Below are positions 18,612 through 27,491 of a stretch of 64,000 nt of DNA, in pieces (position 1 is the stretch's first letter; each line of letters begins with the position of its first letter). The notes beneath the pieces were generated by a model. The model saw nothing but the letters and a program-made list of their open reading frames with translations, was not told the origin of the DNA and did no database searches. This stretch comes from Bacteroidales bacterium UBA5382. Lineage in GTDB: Bacteria > Bacteroidota > Bacteroidia > Bacteroidales > Dysgonomonadaceae. The DNA is taken from the NCBI GenBank assembly GCA_002409745.1, contig DHOU01000037.1, positions 161,719-225,718 on the forward strand, read 5' to 3'. The position numbers and the translations under genes are program-made.

Positions 18612-19547
18612 ATGCCCGTTAATTTACCCGATAGCCTCCCCGCAATAGAAATGCTGAAAAAAGAGCATATTTTTGTGATGAACGAACTCCGTGCGGCCAC
18701 ACAAGATATTCGCCCGTTGAAGATAGCAATTCTTAATTTGATGCCGATAAAGATCAATGCGGAGACGGACCTCGTTCGGTTGCTGTCTAATTCTCCCTTA
18801 CAGATTCAAATCGATTTCATTCAATTGGAATCCCATGTCTCGAAGAATACGCCGTTAAACCACTTGATGGAGTTTTATAGACCTTTTTCTTCGGTTAAAG
18901 ACCTATTTTACGACGGATTTATCGTAACGGGGGCGCCTGTAGAACTCCTGCCTTTCGAGCAAGTGAACTATTGGCCCGAACTGATAGGTATTTTCGATTG
19001 GGCCCGCACGCATGTCACGTCAACCTTCTATATATGTTGGGGAGCACAGGCGGCACTCTATCATTTTTACGGCATTCAAAAGCATTTATTGGAAAAAAAA
19101 CTGTTCGGCGTTTTTAAACATACGCTCACCGATGCTACGTTTCCTTTATTCCGCGGATTTGACGAGGTTTTTTATGTGCCGCACAGCCGCCATACGACGG
19201 TGCTTGCTGAAGAAATCGAGAAGAATCCTTCGCTTAAAATTTTGTCTGAATCGGATGAAGCCGGAGTTTATATCGTATGCTCCCGCGGGGGGCGTGAATT
19301 TTTTGTCACCGGGCATTCGGAGTATGCCCCCCTGACATTGCATGCCGAATATCTGCGAGATGTGAATAGAGGATTAGATTCGGTAGAGATGCCTAAAAAC
19401 TATTATCGTGACGATAATCCTGAAAATCCGCCCATCGTACAATGGCGTAGCCATGCGAATCTATTATTTGTCAATTGGCTGAATTATTTTGTTTATCAGC
19501 AAACACCATACAATATCCGCCGGATTCAGGAATTGGGAGATTTGTAA
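18612..19547 (+). CDS. metA: homoserine O-acyltransferase (MetA fold), predicted acetyl-CoA specific
   Basis: The 311-residue enzyme activates homoserine in methionine synthesis. Family residues are in register: nucleophile Cys142 (ICWGAQAAL), and the GHSEY segment holding the catalytic His/Glu near residue 235. At position 111 it has Glu (TGAPVELLPF), where E. coli MetA has Gly. In this fold, Glu111 is known to select acetyl-CoA and Gly111 succinyl-CoA. I therefore predict O-acetylhomoserine as product in spite of the usual name homoserine O-succinyltransferase. Confidence 0.95.
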   Translation: MPVNLPDSLPAIEMLKKEHIFVMNELRAATQDIRPLKIAILNLMPIKINAETDLVRLLSNSPLQIQIDFIQLESHVSKNTPLNHLMEFYRPFSSVKDLFYDGFIVTGAPVELLPFEQVNYWPELIGIFDWARTHVTSTFYICWGAQAALYHFYGIQKHLLEKKLFGVFKHTLTDATFPLFRGFDEVFYVPHSRHTTVLAEEIEKNPSLKILSESDEAGVYIVCSRGGREFFVTGHSEYAPLTLHAEYLRDVNRGLDSVEMPKNYYRDDNPENPPIVQWRSHANLLFVNWLNYFVYQQTPYNIRRIQELGDL

Positions 19548-19607
19548 ACCGTCTTTTGCTCCCCGAATCTTACCACAAATGACTTTTTGTATATAAAAGC
19601 GGATGGA

Positions 19608-19844
19608 TTAAGGTGTTTTTTTGATGAGCTCCTCGTGATGATCGATAATGGAATTTACGTCGTCCCATTTATCGTCTCTCGTTTTGCTACTTGTTATCAC
19701 CATATCCAACGTACAAGCTTTCAATCCATACTTGTCCGCTACATACAACACAGCCAAGTCCCGGCTTTGAAACTCTGATTTGAGCTTCCGGATTTCATTC
19801 ACCGCTTTTTCTACTTTTTCTACATATTCCAAACTTACACTCAT
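19608..19844 (-). CDS. small hypothetical protein
   Basis: The 78-residue product is helical and charged, with an N-terminal heptad-like stretch (VEKVEKAVNEIRKLKSEF), a middle segment DLAVLYVADKYGLKACTLD and an acidic end. No signal peptide or known domain is seen. Its residue use looks coding and it sits in a 486-base gap between metA and the BASS transporter. The 189 bases on its upstream side (19845-20033) hold no gene. Confidence 0.5.
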   Translation of the reverse strand: MSVSLEYVEKVEKAVNEIRKLKSEFQSRDLAVLYVADKYGLKACTLDMVITSSKTRDDKWDDVNSIIDHHEELIKKTP

Positions 19845-20033
19845 GTTACGATAAAGACAAAGAACATTCTGTTTTTAAATTATTTATCACGAAAGGCCCC
19901 TAATATAGTTGTTTTTATTGATAAATGCAAATCTTTTTTATAATAAGCTGTCTTCGCAGACGATTCAAGGGGATTCTATAAACGAATGATGATGTCCCAT
20001 TATCGTTTCATCATGATAGATATCCGGTTTCGC

Positions 20034-20927
20034 CTATTCCTCTTTCTGTTTCTTCCATATCTGGTAAGAATTAACAAGATTCTGCCATAAAGCATATAGA
20101 CCGGGCCCCAGAGAAGCTATCGGATTGAGATAAGCCTGCGTCATCCAAATGGCCAAGACGGTGTTTTTTTGTCCCAATCCCTGTCCTCCCGCGATAGTCT
20201 TGTCGAATTTAAAGCCGATCTTGCGTCCCGTAAAAAATTGCAGCAGACAAATAATCAAAGCCGATATGCCGATGAGTATTTCCAATAGGTAATTATCGCT
20301 GCCTTGCCCGACTACAAATCGCGTCACGTTGGCTATGACGATGGTAAGCGTTATTCCCCAAAGATAAAAAGAAACTATTTGTGCCGATCGAATCTTTTCG
20401 TGTGTTTTGGGTGATATTTTTTTTAGTGTGATTGCCGCCGCGAAAGGCAGGATGAGTACAGGCATCACGCGCTGAAAGATATACCAAAAGGTCGGGAAGA
20501 AGGGAGCTGTTTCGTTGCTATTCCCGATGAACGTCAAGATAAAAGGGGTGATGAAGGCCGTTGAAAGATTGCTGATAATCGAGTAAGAAGCCACTGTCGA
20601 TATGCTTCCGCCCAAAATACCCGCAACTACCGGCGCCGATGTTGCCGTCGGTGCGAGGATACACATCAGGGCCGCTTGTGCCAGTATGCGGTTTACCGGC
20701 AACAGCAAGAGATATACGGCAATGCTGCCGATATATTGTATGGACAATAAAAGATAATGGAACTTACTGAGATGTATATCCACCCACGAGATGCGTGTGT
20801 AGGTGATAAACAGCATCACCGCCAAAGAATACGGAATGATAGCGAAAAGGTGGGATAACGGCTTGTATAATGTTATCCCGATGACCATTGCGATGATCAG
20901 CAAATATTGTTGTAAAATCTTTTGCAA
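20034..20927 (-). CDS. bile acid:sodium symporter (BASS) family transporter
   Basis: The 297-residue protein has eight to ten membrane segments and the BASS pattern ILAPTATSAPVVAGILGGS in the middle, where the family has its crossing helices. The substrate may be an organic acid rather than bile acid. The best start is TTG (20925-20927), preceded by an A-rich AAAAAAGAAACA; ATG 20888 is an alternative that would remove the first helix start. It follows the esterase gene by 58 bases on the same strand. Confidence 0.8.
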   Translation of the reverse strand: MQKILQQYLLIIAMVIGITLYKPLSHLFAIIPYSLAVMLFITYTRISWVDIHLSKFHYLLLSIQYIGSIAVYLLLLPVNRILAQAALMCILAPTATSAPVVAGILGGSISTVASYSIISNLSTAFITPFILTFIGNSNETAPFFPTFWYIFQRVMPVLILPFAAAITLKKISPKTHEKIRSAQIVSFYLWGITLTIVIANVTRFVVGQGSDNYLLEILIGISALIICLLQFFTGRKIGFKFDKTIAGGQGLGQKNTVLAIWMTQAYLNPIASLGPGLYALWQNLVNSYQIWKKQKEE

Positions 20928-20985
20928 TGTTTCTTTTTTAATATAGGCCTGTTCTGTGGCTTATTATACGAGCTTTCGCTTTTTG

Positions 20986-21936
20986 TTATTCGTCTTGAGC
21001 GTCTTGTCCGTAATAATTTCCCGGATTCGTAGAAGTGTTCGAGTTCCGTAATTTATCGTTGAAGTTGATGTCGATATTCCAAAGTTTCCGATCCAACACC
21101 AAATCATCGACAAATTTCGATATCTCGGGAATGAATTCCCTCATGGGATAAGAGGATACATCATGCCCTATATTTTCCATACTGTAAAATACATACGGAT
21201 ATCCGTGCTTTTTGAAATGGGCCGCTAACGGTTTAGAACCGAACATACCCATTCGAAAGAATCGGATCTGGTTGTAAGGAACCAGTTTATCGGCGCTTCC
21301 GTGAAAAAAGAGGGTAGGGGCCGGAGGAATAGTATAGGTGGGAAATCCTTCGGTACTGAAAATGGCTCCTGCCAATGAAATCACGCCTGCATAACGGAAA
21401 TCACGGGGAAGTAGTTCGGCCGAAGGCTTATTGTTTCGTTTTTCGTAATCGGCTTGTAAAACGGTAATCGCTCCGGCGCTTGATCCGCTGATGATGATGC
21501 GTGTCGTATCGATATTCAGTTCTGTAGCATGTTGCAGCAGGTACTCCGTAGCCGAATACAAGTCGGAGACGGCCAGGGCAATGGCGTTTTGTATCGGCTT
21601 GGTATTAAAGAGCCCGGGAGCTTTCTTCACTCCCTTCATGCCTAACCGGTAATCGATGGAAACCACTTTAAAACCTTTGTCGACAAAATGCCCGAAGAAC
21701 GCGTCGTATTCTTTCCCTTCACGTGAACCCGCCATAAATCCTCCTCCGAAAACAAACATCAGGCAAGGCTGAGGATTTGAAAAAACCGAATCGGAAGAGT
21801 GGATGTCCATCTTTAATTCTTGTCCGTCTTTTACGGCAAATAGTCTCGTTTCTTTTTGCGGAGTAACGGCAAAAAGAAAAAAAGGAAGCACGAATGCCAG
21901 TAGAGAGATGACTATTTTTTTCTCCTTGAGTATCAT
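20986..21936 (-). CDS. exported alpha/beta hydrolase (carboxylesterase-like)
   Basis: The 316-residue protein has an N-terminal signal peptide and an alpha/beta hydrolase fold. The oxyanion region is FGGGFMAGSR (residues 63-72) and the nucleophile is Ser153 in GSSAG. HGSADKLVPY contributes the acid and ENIGHDVSSYP the histidine. It is likely a periplasmic esterase, possibly removing acyl groups from glycans. It is eight bases after gmk stop and probably in the same transcript. Confidence 0.83.
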   Translation of the reverse strand: MILKEKKIVISLLAFVLPFFLFAVTPQKETRLFAVKDGQELKMDIHSSDSVFSNPQPCLMFVFGGGFMAGSREGKEYDAFFGHFVDKGFKVVSIDYRLGMKGVKKAPGLFNTKPIQNAIALAVSDLYSATEYLLQHATELNIDTTRIIISGSSAGAITVLQADYEKRNNKPSAELLPRDFRYAGVISLAGAIFSTEGFPTYTIPPAPTLFFHGSADKLVPYNQIRFFRMGMFGSKPLAAHFKKHGYPYVFYSMENIGHDVSSYPMREFIPEISKFVDDLVLDRKLWNIDINFNDKLRNSNTSTNPGNYYGQDAQDE

Positions 21937-21944
21937 ATGGAAAT

Positions 21945-22508
21945 CTATTTTTCGATGAATTTTTTTATAATGCTTGCTGCTTTTTCTTTTGCTTCATCAA
22001 AGTTATCATTCGGAATAATCACATCGAATTTGGGGGCGAAACTCATTTCGTATTCGGCTTTTTGTAGTCTTGACTCGATCACTTCGGGAGAGTCGGTTCC
22101 CCGCTTTTCCAACCGCTCGCGCAAGGTTTCGATAGAAGGGGGCATGACAAACAAACTCAAAGCTTTTGGCCCGTACATTTCTTTGATGCGCAGTCCTCCC
22201 ATGCAATCTACATCAAAAACCACGTTTTTATTTTCAGCCAGTTTACGATCCACCTCACTTTTAAGCGTTCCGTAAAACATATTGGGATACACTTCCTCGT
22301 ATTCCAGAAACTCATGGTTCGAAATGCGTTTTCTGAACTCCTCGGGCGTCAGGAAATAATATTCTTTGCCATGTTGCTCTTCCCCTCGGGGCAGCCGGCT
22401 GGTCGCCGAAATAGAGAAATGAAGATTGGGTATTTCTGAAAGCAAGTGGCGTATAAGAGTCGATTTTCCAGAACCGGAAGGAGCGGAAAAAATGAGTAGC
22501 TTTGCCAT
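21945..22508 (-). CDS. gmk: guanylate kinase
   Basis: The 187-residue enzyme phosphorylates GMP to GDP with ATP. The P-loop SAPSGSGKST is at residues 8-17, followed by the GMP-binding region SRLPRGEEQHGKEYYF and the lid LEKRGTDSPEVIESRL. It follows yicC by 14 bases, the standard yicC-gmk order of Bacteroidales. An esterase gene follows it, where I would have expected nadD. Confidence 0.96.
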   Translation of the reverse strand: MAKLLIFSAPSGSGKSTLIRHLLSEIPNLHFSISATSRLPRGEEQHGKEYYFLTPEEFRKRISNHEFLEYEEVYPNMFYGTLKSEVDRKLAENKNVVFDVDCMGGLRIKEMYGPKALSLFVMPPSIETLRERLEKRGTDSPEVIESRLQKAEYEMSFAPKFDVIIPNDNFDEAKEKAASIIKKFIEK

Positions 22509-22522
22509 ATCGATAGGATGAT

Positions 22523-23395
22523 TTATAGTACGTTTAGTATTTGCTCTTTTATTTGTTCCAGTTCATCTTTCATTTGCACAACGATTTGTTGCATTTCGGA
22601 GTGGTTGGATTTTGATCCCAGCGTGTTGATTTCGCGTCCCATCTCCTGGGCAATAAATCCCAATTTCTTTCCTTGCGATTTTCCGTCATGCAATGTCTTG
22701 ATAAAATAATCCAAATGATTTTCCAGCCTGTTCCGCTCTTCGTTAATATCTAATTTTTCGATATAGTAAATCATTTCTTGTTCAAAACGGTTTTTATCGT
22801 AATCGATATTTTCCAGATTTGATAATCCGTCTTGTATCTTCGTCTTGATTTTTTCGACCCGTTCACTTTCGTATGAAAGTGTTTGCGCCAACAGTTGGCG
22901 GATATTTTCCACTTTTGTCAGGAGGATGTTTTCAAGCATCGTGCCCTCTTGCAACCGAAAAGCAATCACTTCGTCCAACGCAGAGTTTACCGCCTTTTCA
23001 ATCGCGATCCATTCTGCATCATCCAACTCCTCCGTATCTTGTTTCATCACGTCCGGAAGACGCAGCAGAATGGAAAACCAATCTTCCGGCTCGGGAACAT
23101 GCATTTCAGAAGCCAGGGTTTTTATTTCTTGCAGATATTGACTCAACACATGATGATCTATTTTCGAAGACACATCCTTCGAAATAACTTCCACATTAAA
23201 CGTCAGGTCTATTTTTCCGCGTTCAAGCTTTTGCGAAAGATTGCTGCGCAACGCAATTTCTTTTTCTTTATAGATGCTCGGAATACGCGTGAACAGATCA
23301 AATTGCTTACTGTTCAACGTTTTTATTTCTATCGTAATTTTCTTTTTAGGAAGTTCGGCAATTGCTTTGCCATATCCAGTCATTGAATAAGTCAT
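22523..23395 (-). CDS. YicC family endoribonuclease
   Basis: The 290-residue protein starts MTYSMTGYGKA and ends with the conserved GKKLGFIAQEMGREINTLGSKSN and a helix, as in YicC/YloC proteins. Family members are endoribonucleases involved in small RNA turnover. Length is normal. CAAAGGTA at 23411-23418 is a minus-strand TACCTTTG box just upstream, so it is the first gene of the yicC-gmk-esterase-BASS series. Confidence 0.92.
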   Translation of the reverse strand: MTYSMTGYGKAIAELPKKKITIEIKTLNSKQFDLFTRIPSIYKEKEIALRSNLSQKLERGKIDLTFNVEVISKDVSSKIDHHVLSQYLQEIKTLASEMHVPEPEDWFSILLRLPDVMKQDTEELDDAEWIAIEKAVNSALDEVIAFRLQEGTMLENILLTKVENIRQLLAQTLSYESERVEKIKTKIQDGLSNLENIDYDKNRFEQEMIYYIEKLDINEERNRLENHLDYFIKTLHDGKSQGKKLGFIAQEMGREINTLGSKSNHSEMQQIVVQMKDELEQIKEQILNVL

Positions 23396-23465
23396 ATCAA
23401 TAATTTTTTACAAAGGTAAGCATTTTTTTTTAGCGGGGATGCCGCTTCGAGCGACGCCCTTAGTT

Positions 23466-23509
23466 GATAATAAAAAAACCGTCCTGTACGAACGGTTTTT
23501 TTTATTATC
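23466..23509. terminator. bidirectional hairpin terminator between rprY-like and yicC genes
   Basis: GATAATAAAAAAACCGT pairs with ACGGTTTTTTTTATTATC around a nine-base loop. The A-run and T-run on both sides let it work in both directions; it would end the rprXY transcript on the minus strand. Confidence 0.8.
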
Positions 23510-23522
23510 AAATTTCTGCAAG

Positions 23523-24236
23523 TTAATCTATCGATTCTTCATCATCGGTCGGAACGATCAACTTGTACCCTTTACCATGAATGTTGATGATTTCTACATC
23601 CGGTGCCGGTTTTAACAACTTACGCAATTTGGTAATGTATACGTCCATGCTTCGTGCATTGAAGTAGGTGTCTTCTTCCCAAATTTGTTTCAATGCCGTA
23701 TTACGCTCCAGAATTTCGTTTCTGTTGGCACAAAGAAGCGATAGCAACTCCGACTCTTTCGTGGTTAGCTTGGTTTGCGCGCCACTGATTGTCAAAAGTT
23801 GTTTTTGCGTGTCGAACGTCAGCTCGCCGAAGCGGTATATCTGCTGCTCTTTCGATTTCTTGCCCCTCACGCGGCGGATAATAGCCTCGATGCGAAGAAC
23901 AAGTTCTTCCATACTGAACGGCTTGGTGATATAATCGTCGGCTCCGGCTTTGAAACCTTCCAATACATCTTCTTTCAAGTTCTTAGCCGTTAGGAAGATT
24001 ACCGGAATTTCGGGATTGATGGTCCTTATTTCTTTTACCAGCGTGATACCGTCTTTTTTAGGCATCATTACGTCTACGATACACAAGTCATACTTTGCCT
24101 TAACAAAACCTTTAAAGCCTGCGTCCCCATCAGGAAAAAGATCCGTGTCGAATCCTTTTGCCTGGAGGTATTCTCTGAGTAACATGCCAAGATTTTCATC
24201 ATCTTCGCATAAAAAGATTTTCAATTTTTCGTCCAT
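23523..24236 (-). CDS. rprY: OmpR-type response regulator (RprY-like)
   Basis: The 237-residue protein has a receiver domain with phospho-acceptor Asp55 in CIVDVMMPKKDG, the Lys in FLTAKN, and a C-terminal winged-helix OmpR/PhoB domain. The end, VYITKLRKLLKP then IINIHGKGYKLI, is the standard recognition and wing region. It starts one base after the kinase stop. The pair resembles Bacteroides RprX/RprY, a system linked to oxidative and envelope stress. The symbol is by similarity of pattern and context. Confidence 0.88.
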   Translation of the reverse strand: MDEKLKIFLCEDDENLGMLLREYLQAKGFDTDLFPDGDAGFKGFVKAKYDLCIVDVMMPKKDGITLVKEIRTINPEIPVIFLTAKNLKEDVLEGFKAGADDYITKPFSMEELVLRIEAIIRRVRGKKSKEQQIYRFGELTFDTQKQLLTISGAQTKLTTKESELLSLLCANRNEILERNTALKQIWEEDTYFNARSMDVYITKLRKLLKPAPDVEIINIHGKGYKLIVPTDDEESID

Positions 24237-24237
24237 T

Positions 24238-25797
24238 TTATTTTTCTATTATTACAGGTAAACTAATTATAAACTTTGTTCCTTTGCCCAATTCACTTTC
24301 TGCATGAATTGTACCATTTAAATCCGTAACGATTTTTTTCACATAGGCCAATCCTAAGCCGAATCCTTTTACGTCGTGTCGGTTTCCGGTGGGAACGCGA
24401 TAAAATCGATCGAATATTTTCTTTACATCCTCCTTTCTAATTCCTATGCCATTATCTTCAACACTAATCACCAGTTTGTTTCCCTCGTTTTTTGTCCGGA
24501 TCATCAGCTTCGGATCAATATCGTTTCGTTTATACTTCAGAGCATTGTCCAGTAAATTGAACAAGACATTGGTGAAGTGCATCTCGTCCACTTCTATGGT
24601 CGAGTGTTCCGCTTGCAGATCGATGTCGAGTGTTCCGCCGAATTTTTCCACTTTCAAGGCATGTGTATTGGCAACCGTTACCACCAAATCGTTCGCATCA
24701 ATTTTCTTCAATTTCAGCGTCGCCTTTTGTTTATCGAAAAGCGACATTTGCAACACTTTCTCAACCTGAAATCCCAGTCGTTTCGTTTCGTCATTAATAA
24801 CCCCCGTCACATGCCGGAATACTTCCGGCGATTTGGTGATCGACTCGTCTTTCAGCATTTGAGCGGCCAAAGATATCGTCGATACGGGCGTTTTCAACTC
24901 ATGCGTCATATTATTGATGAAATCGTTTTTCATTTCTGACAGACGCTTCTGCCGGAAAAGAGTTACTATCGTATACACAAACGTTATCAACAAGATAAAC
25001 GTGAACAGCAGGGATGGAATAAAAAAAGTAAGCTCACTATACACATAATCCTTCTTCGTTGGAAAATACACATACAACGAATTTAATTTTGCGGGTGGAT
25101 CGTGGGGAAAAAGAATTTGCGAGTAAATAGCTTCTTTTTCCCTTTTGGAAAATCCGGGAGACGTATATACCACTCTATTATTGTAATCCTGAACCTGAAA
25201 ACTATAGGGAACATTCAACCCGTTTGTCTGTAATTCATTACGAATATAGGAATCGAGTCGCCCAAAATCTACCCGTTGTTCGATCGGTTCGTTACTGGCC
25301 CGGTACATGATTTTGTAAATGACTTCTTCCAGCAACGACTTTTCATGCAAATAACGTTTCGATAACGATTGCTGCATATCATACTGCGTTTTCGGAATGG
25401 ATTTTGCCCCTTGCTTGGGAGAGATGAAAATCCCGCTTTTCTTCGTTCCCGTTTGAGTGGTCGCTTCCTCGGAAATAGATTGCTCGATTCTTGTCTCGCT
25501 TCCATCCGGATGAGTGATGGTGGTGCTCGTACTTTCCTTCATATTGGATGATAGATGAGGCTGATTGTATTGTGAATATCGATTCTCCGATTCAATCATG
25601 TCTTCTTCCAAATACTGATAGGTTTGATCTTGTTCCAAATCTACCGAAACATCGTACAAGCTGCGCTTCACCATTTCGTCGAATTGTTGTGCTCTGATAG
25701 ACATACTTGTTTTCATATATCGTACCTGCAAAAACAACAACGCAAAAAAAGCTATGAACATAACCAGGGCGAGTAGCCATATAGTCGATTTTTTCAT
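24238..25797 (-). CDS. rprX: sensor histidine kinase (RprX-like)
   Basis: The 519-residue kinase has a first membrane helix at about 5-25, a long sensor region (26-255), a second helix at about 257-280, then HisKA with His299 in MTHELKTP. The ATPase domain has NLLDNAL (414-420), VEDNGIGI and GFGLGLAYVKK boxes. The sensor part has a Ser/Thr-rich segment around residues 87-120. It is the first gene of the two-gene operon with the regulator. Confidence 0.88.
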   Translation of the reverse strand: MKKSTIWLLALVMFIAFFALLFLQVRYMKTSMSIRAQQFDEMVKRSLYDVSVDLEQDQTYQYLEEDMIESENRYSQYNQPHLSSNMKESTSTTITHPDGSETRIEQSISEEATTQTGTKKSGIFISPKQGAKSIPKTQYDMQQSLSKRYLHEKSLLEEVIYKIMYRASNEPIEQRVDFGRLDSYIRNELQTNGLNVPYSFQVQDYNNRVVYTSPGFSKREKEAIYSQILFPHDPPAKLNSLYVYFPTKKDYVYSELTFFIPSLLFTFILLITFVYTIVTLFRQKRLSEMKNDFINNMTHELKTPVSTISLAAQMLKDESITKSPEVFRHVTGVINDETKRLGFQVEKVLQMSLFDKQKATLKLKKIDANDLVVTVANTHALKVEKFGGTLDIDLQAEHSTIEVDEMHFTNVLFNLLDNALKYKRNDIDPKLMIRTKNEGNKLVISVEDNGIGIRKEDVKKIFDRFYRVPTGNRHDVKGFGLGLAYVKKIVTDLNGTIHAESELGKGTKFIISLPVIIEK

Positions 25798-26040
25798 ACT
25801 CTTTTTCTTTTCTTACTTCCGTTTTTTGACCGTTATAATTTTAAAGATCGTTTTTTATATACTTTGATTTAACAAATAAACGACTTTTTTGTTTAACACT
25901 TCCTTTTAAAAATAGGAAAGAAGATAAAAATACCTCTTTTATAATGTTATTTAAGAGAATGGACGTAAGCTCTTTCGTTTTTTAAGACTTTTTTATTCGG
26001 GATTTTGCCCGGACAATGGGGGAGTAAGTAATACGTAGGT

Positions 26041-26517
26041 TCAACCGATTCTTTTCTTTCGAAAGAAGTCATTCACCACTTCTAATTGAGTTTGTTTTTT
26101 CACCGGGTAAATCGACTCGCGTTTCTTGAAAACCCATGTTTTTTGTAACATATAATTGAAACCGACGGAAACAAATAAATCAACCGCGAGGCGTGTAATT
26201 TTGTAGTTAATGCCCAAAAAGGTTGTGAGTAGGAATGTTCCCAGAGATTTCAATAAAATACTATTTGTTGCAGTCGCTGAAAATTTAATTAGCTGGAGTC
26301 TCGTCGAACTTTCGTATTTCTCTTCTTTTGAATGGAACGTCCATTTCTTATTTAGAGAGAAATTGATAACAGCTCCGCACACGCCCCCTATAACGATGCC
26401 ATAAAGGTAATGGAGTCCAAAGACTTCCGTAAAGAAAACCATTAACAGATAGTCTATGACTCCTCCGACAAACGCAGAGACCTGTGCTTTCGTAAAGATG
26501 AGAATTTGTTTAAGCAT
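26041..26517 (-). CDS. GtrA family membrane protein (second copy)
   Basis: The 158-residue protein has four membrane helices with the GtrA pattern KAQVSAFVGGVIDYLL, NFSLNKKWTF and NYMLQKTWVF, and a charged C-terminal tail absent from the copy at 6801-7223. Its start overlaps by eight bases with the end of the CDP-alcohol phosphotransferase gene, so the two are translated together and may act on one lipid pathway. Role in flipping lipid-linked groups is inferred from the family. Confidence 0.83.
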   Translation of the reverse strand: MLKQILIFTKAQVSAFVGGVIDYLLMVFFTEVFGLHYLYGIVIGGVCGAVINFSLNKKWTFHSKEEKYESSTRLQLIKFSATATNSILLKSLGTFLLTTFLGINYKITRLAVDLFVSVGFNYMLQKTWVFKKRESIYPVKKQTQLEVVNDFFRKKRIG

Positions 26518-27214
26518 TTTCCCTCTGTCTGCTTCTTAATTCTTCTTCTTTTGCCTTTCTGTCTTGTGCGTCTGTTTCGTTAGCAAGCTTAAGCAACTTG
26601 CGTGCTTCTATTAAATTAGATATAACTAAAAATACACATGCCACAGAAGCCAAATAATGGATGGCACCCGGAATGAATACTTCCACTGTAATAATCGTGC
26701 CTAAAAGCAATCGGACTTCTGTCGGGCCGAAAATTCCCGAATCGATGGAATATTGTCCGCCTATCTTATATCGAAGTTGTGCGGTAATCATTTCCCATCC
26801 GTAAAGAACCACAAAAAGGAATCCGGCATATTTCCAAATTCCTTGCGCATAAATTGTATAACCTAACCCGATAAGGATGGTCCCGATCCAATCTACGGTA
26901 ATGTCGAGAGAAAAGCCATACCATCTCCTCGGCTTATTCCGATAATAGGCCAGGCGTCCGTCGAGTGAATCGCCCACCCAATTAATGATAAAACCCAGTA
27001 AGGATAACAATAACCAGTATCGGTTGACAAACGCGCCTAAAATGAATGTGGAGGCAACTAATATGTTTCCGAAAAAACCGATTGACGTTAATCCGTCGGA
27101 TGTGAGCCACGTGGGTACACGTTGTACTAAATAGGCAATTGTTTTCTGTTCCCCATTTCGAAGAACATTTGTTCGCTGGCGATCTTTTGCAATGATCTTT
27201 AGCGTTTTGTTCAT
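26510..27214 (-). CDS. CDP-alcohol phosphatidyltransferase family protein
   Basis: From ATG 27214 the protein has 234 residues. I chose this start because AAAAGGAAAAA lies just before it; the frame runs to 27316, but that TTG overlaps a minus-strand TACATTTG promoter box (27314-27321). Membrane helices surround the motif DSLDGRLAYYRN, then GFSLDITVD, which fits D-x2-DG-x2-A-R-...-G-x3-D-x3-D except that the usual Arg after Ala is Tyr. It should move a phospho-alcohol group from a CDP-lipid or CDP-alcohol; the substrate is unknown. A charged tail ends the protein. It is co-translated with gtrA. Confidence 0.82.
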   Translation of the reverse strand: MNKTLKIIAKDRQRTNVLRNGEQKTIAYLVQRVPTWLTSDGLTSIGFFGNILVASTFILGAFVNRYWLLLSLLGFIINWVGDSLDGRLAYYRNKPRRWYGFSLDITVDWIGTILIGLGYTIYAQGIWKYAGFLFVVLYGWEMITAQLRYKIGGQYSIDSGIFGPTEVRLLLGTIITVEVFIPGAIHYLASVACVFLVISNLIEARKLLKLANETDAQDRKAKEEELRSRQRENA

Positions 27215-27491
27215 TTTTTCCTTTTCTAGTGACATTTTATAACTCTTTGAATTCATGTAAACATATGGAAAGAATGTCTTATTTTCCGGATCCTTTTCAA
27301 TTTCATTAGTATGCAAATGTACGGGATATATTTTATATTACGAAAATGTTGCGAATATTATATTGTTAAACTATATTAACATGCTCTTTTCGTTTGTTTT
27401 TCATTCTTATCCGTTTCCGCATTATGCAGGGAAATAAAAGACAAATCCGTTCATCGTATTTTAGTTTGAAGAATACATTCAATTTGCTTTG

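Noticed and set aside
27214..27316. N-terminal extension of the CDP-alcohol phosphotransferase to TTG 27316
   Set aside because: The TTG overlaps a TACATTTG promoter box and the extra residues have no family pattern; ATG 27214 has a good ribosome-binding site.
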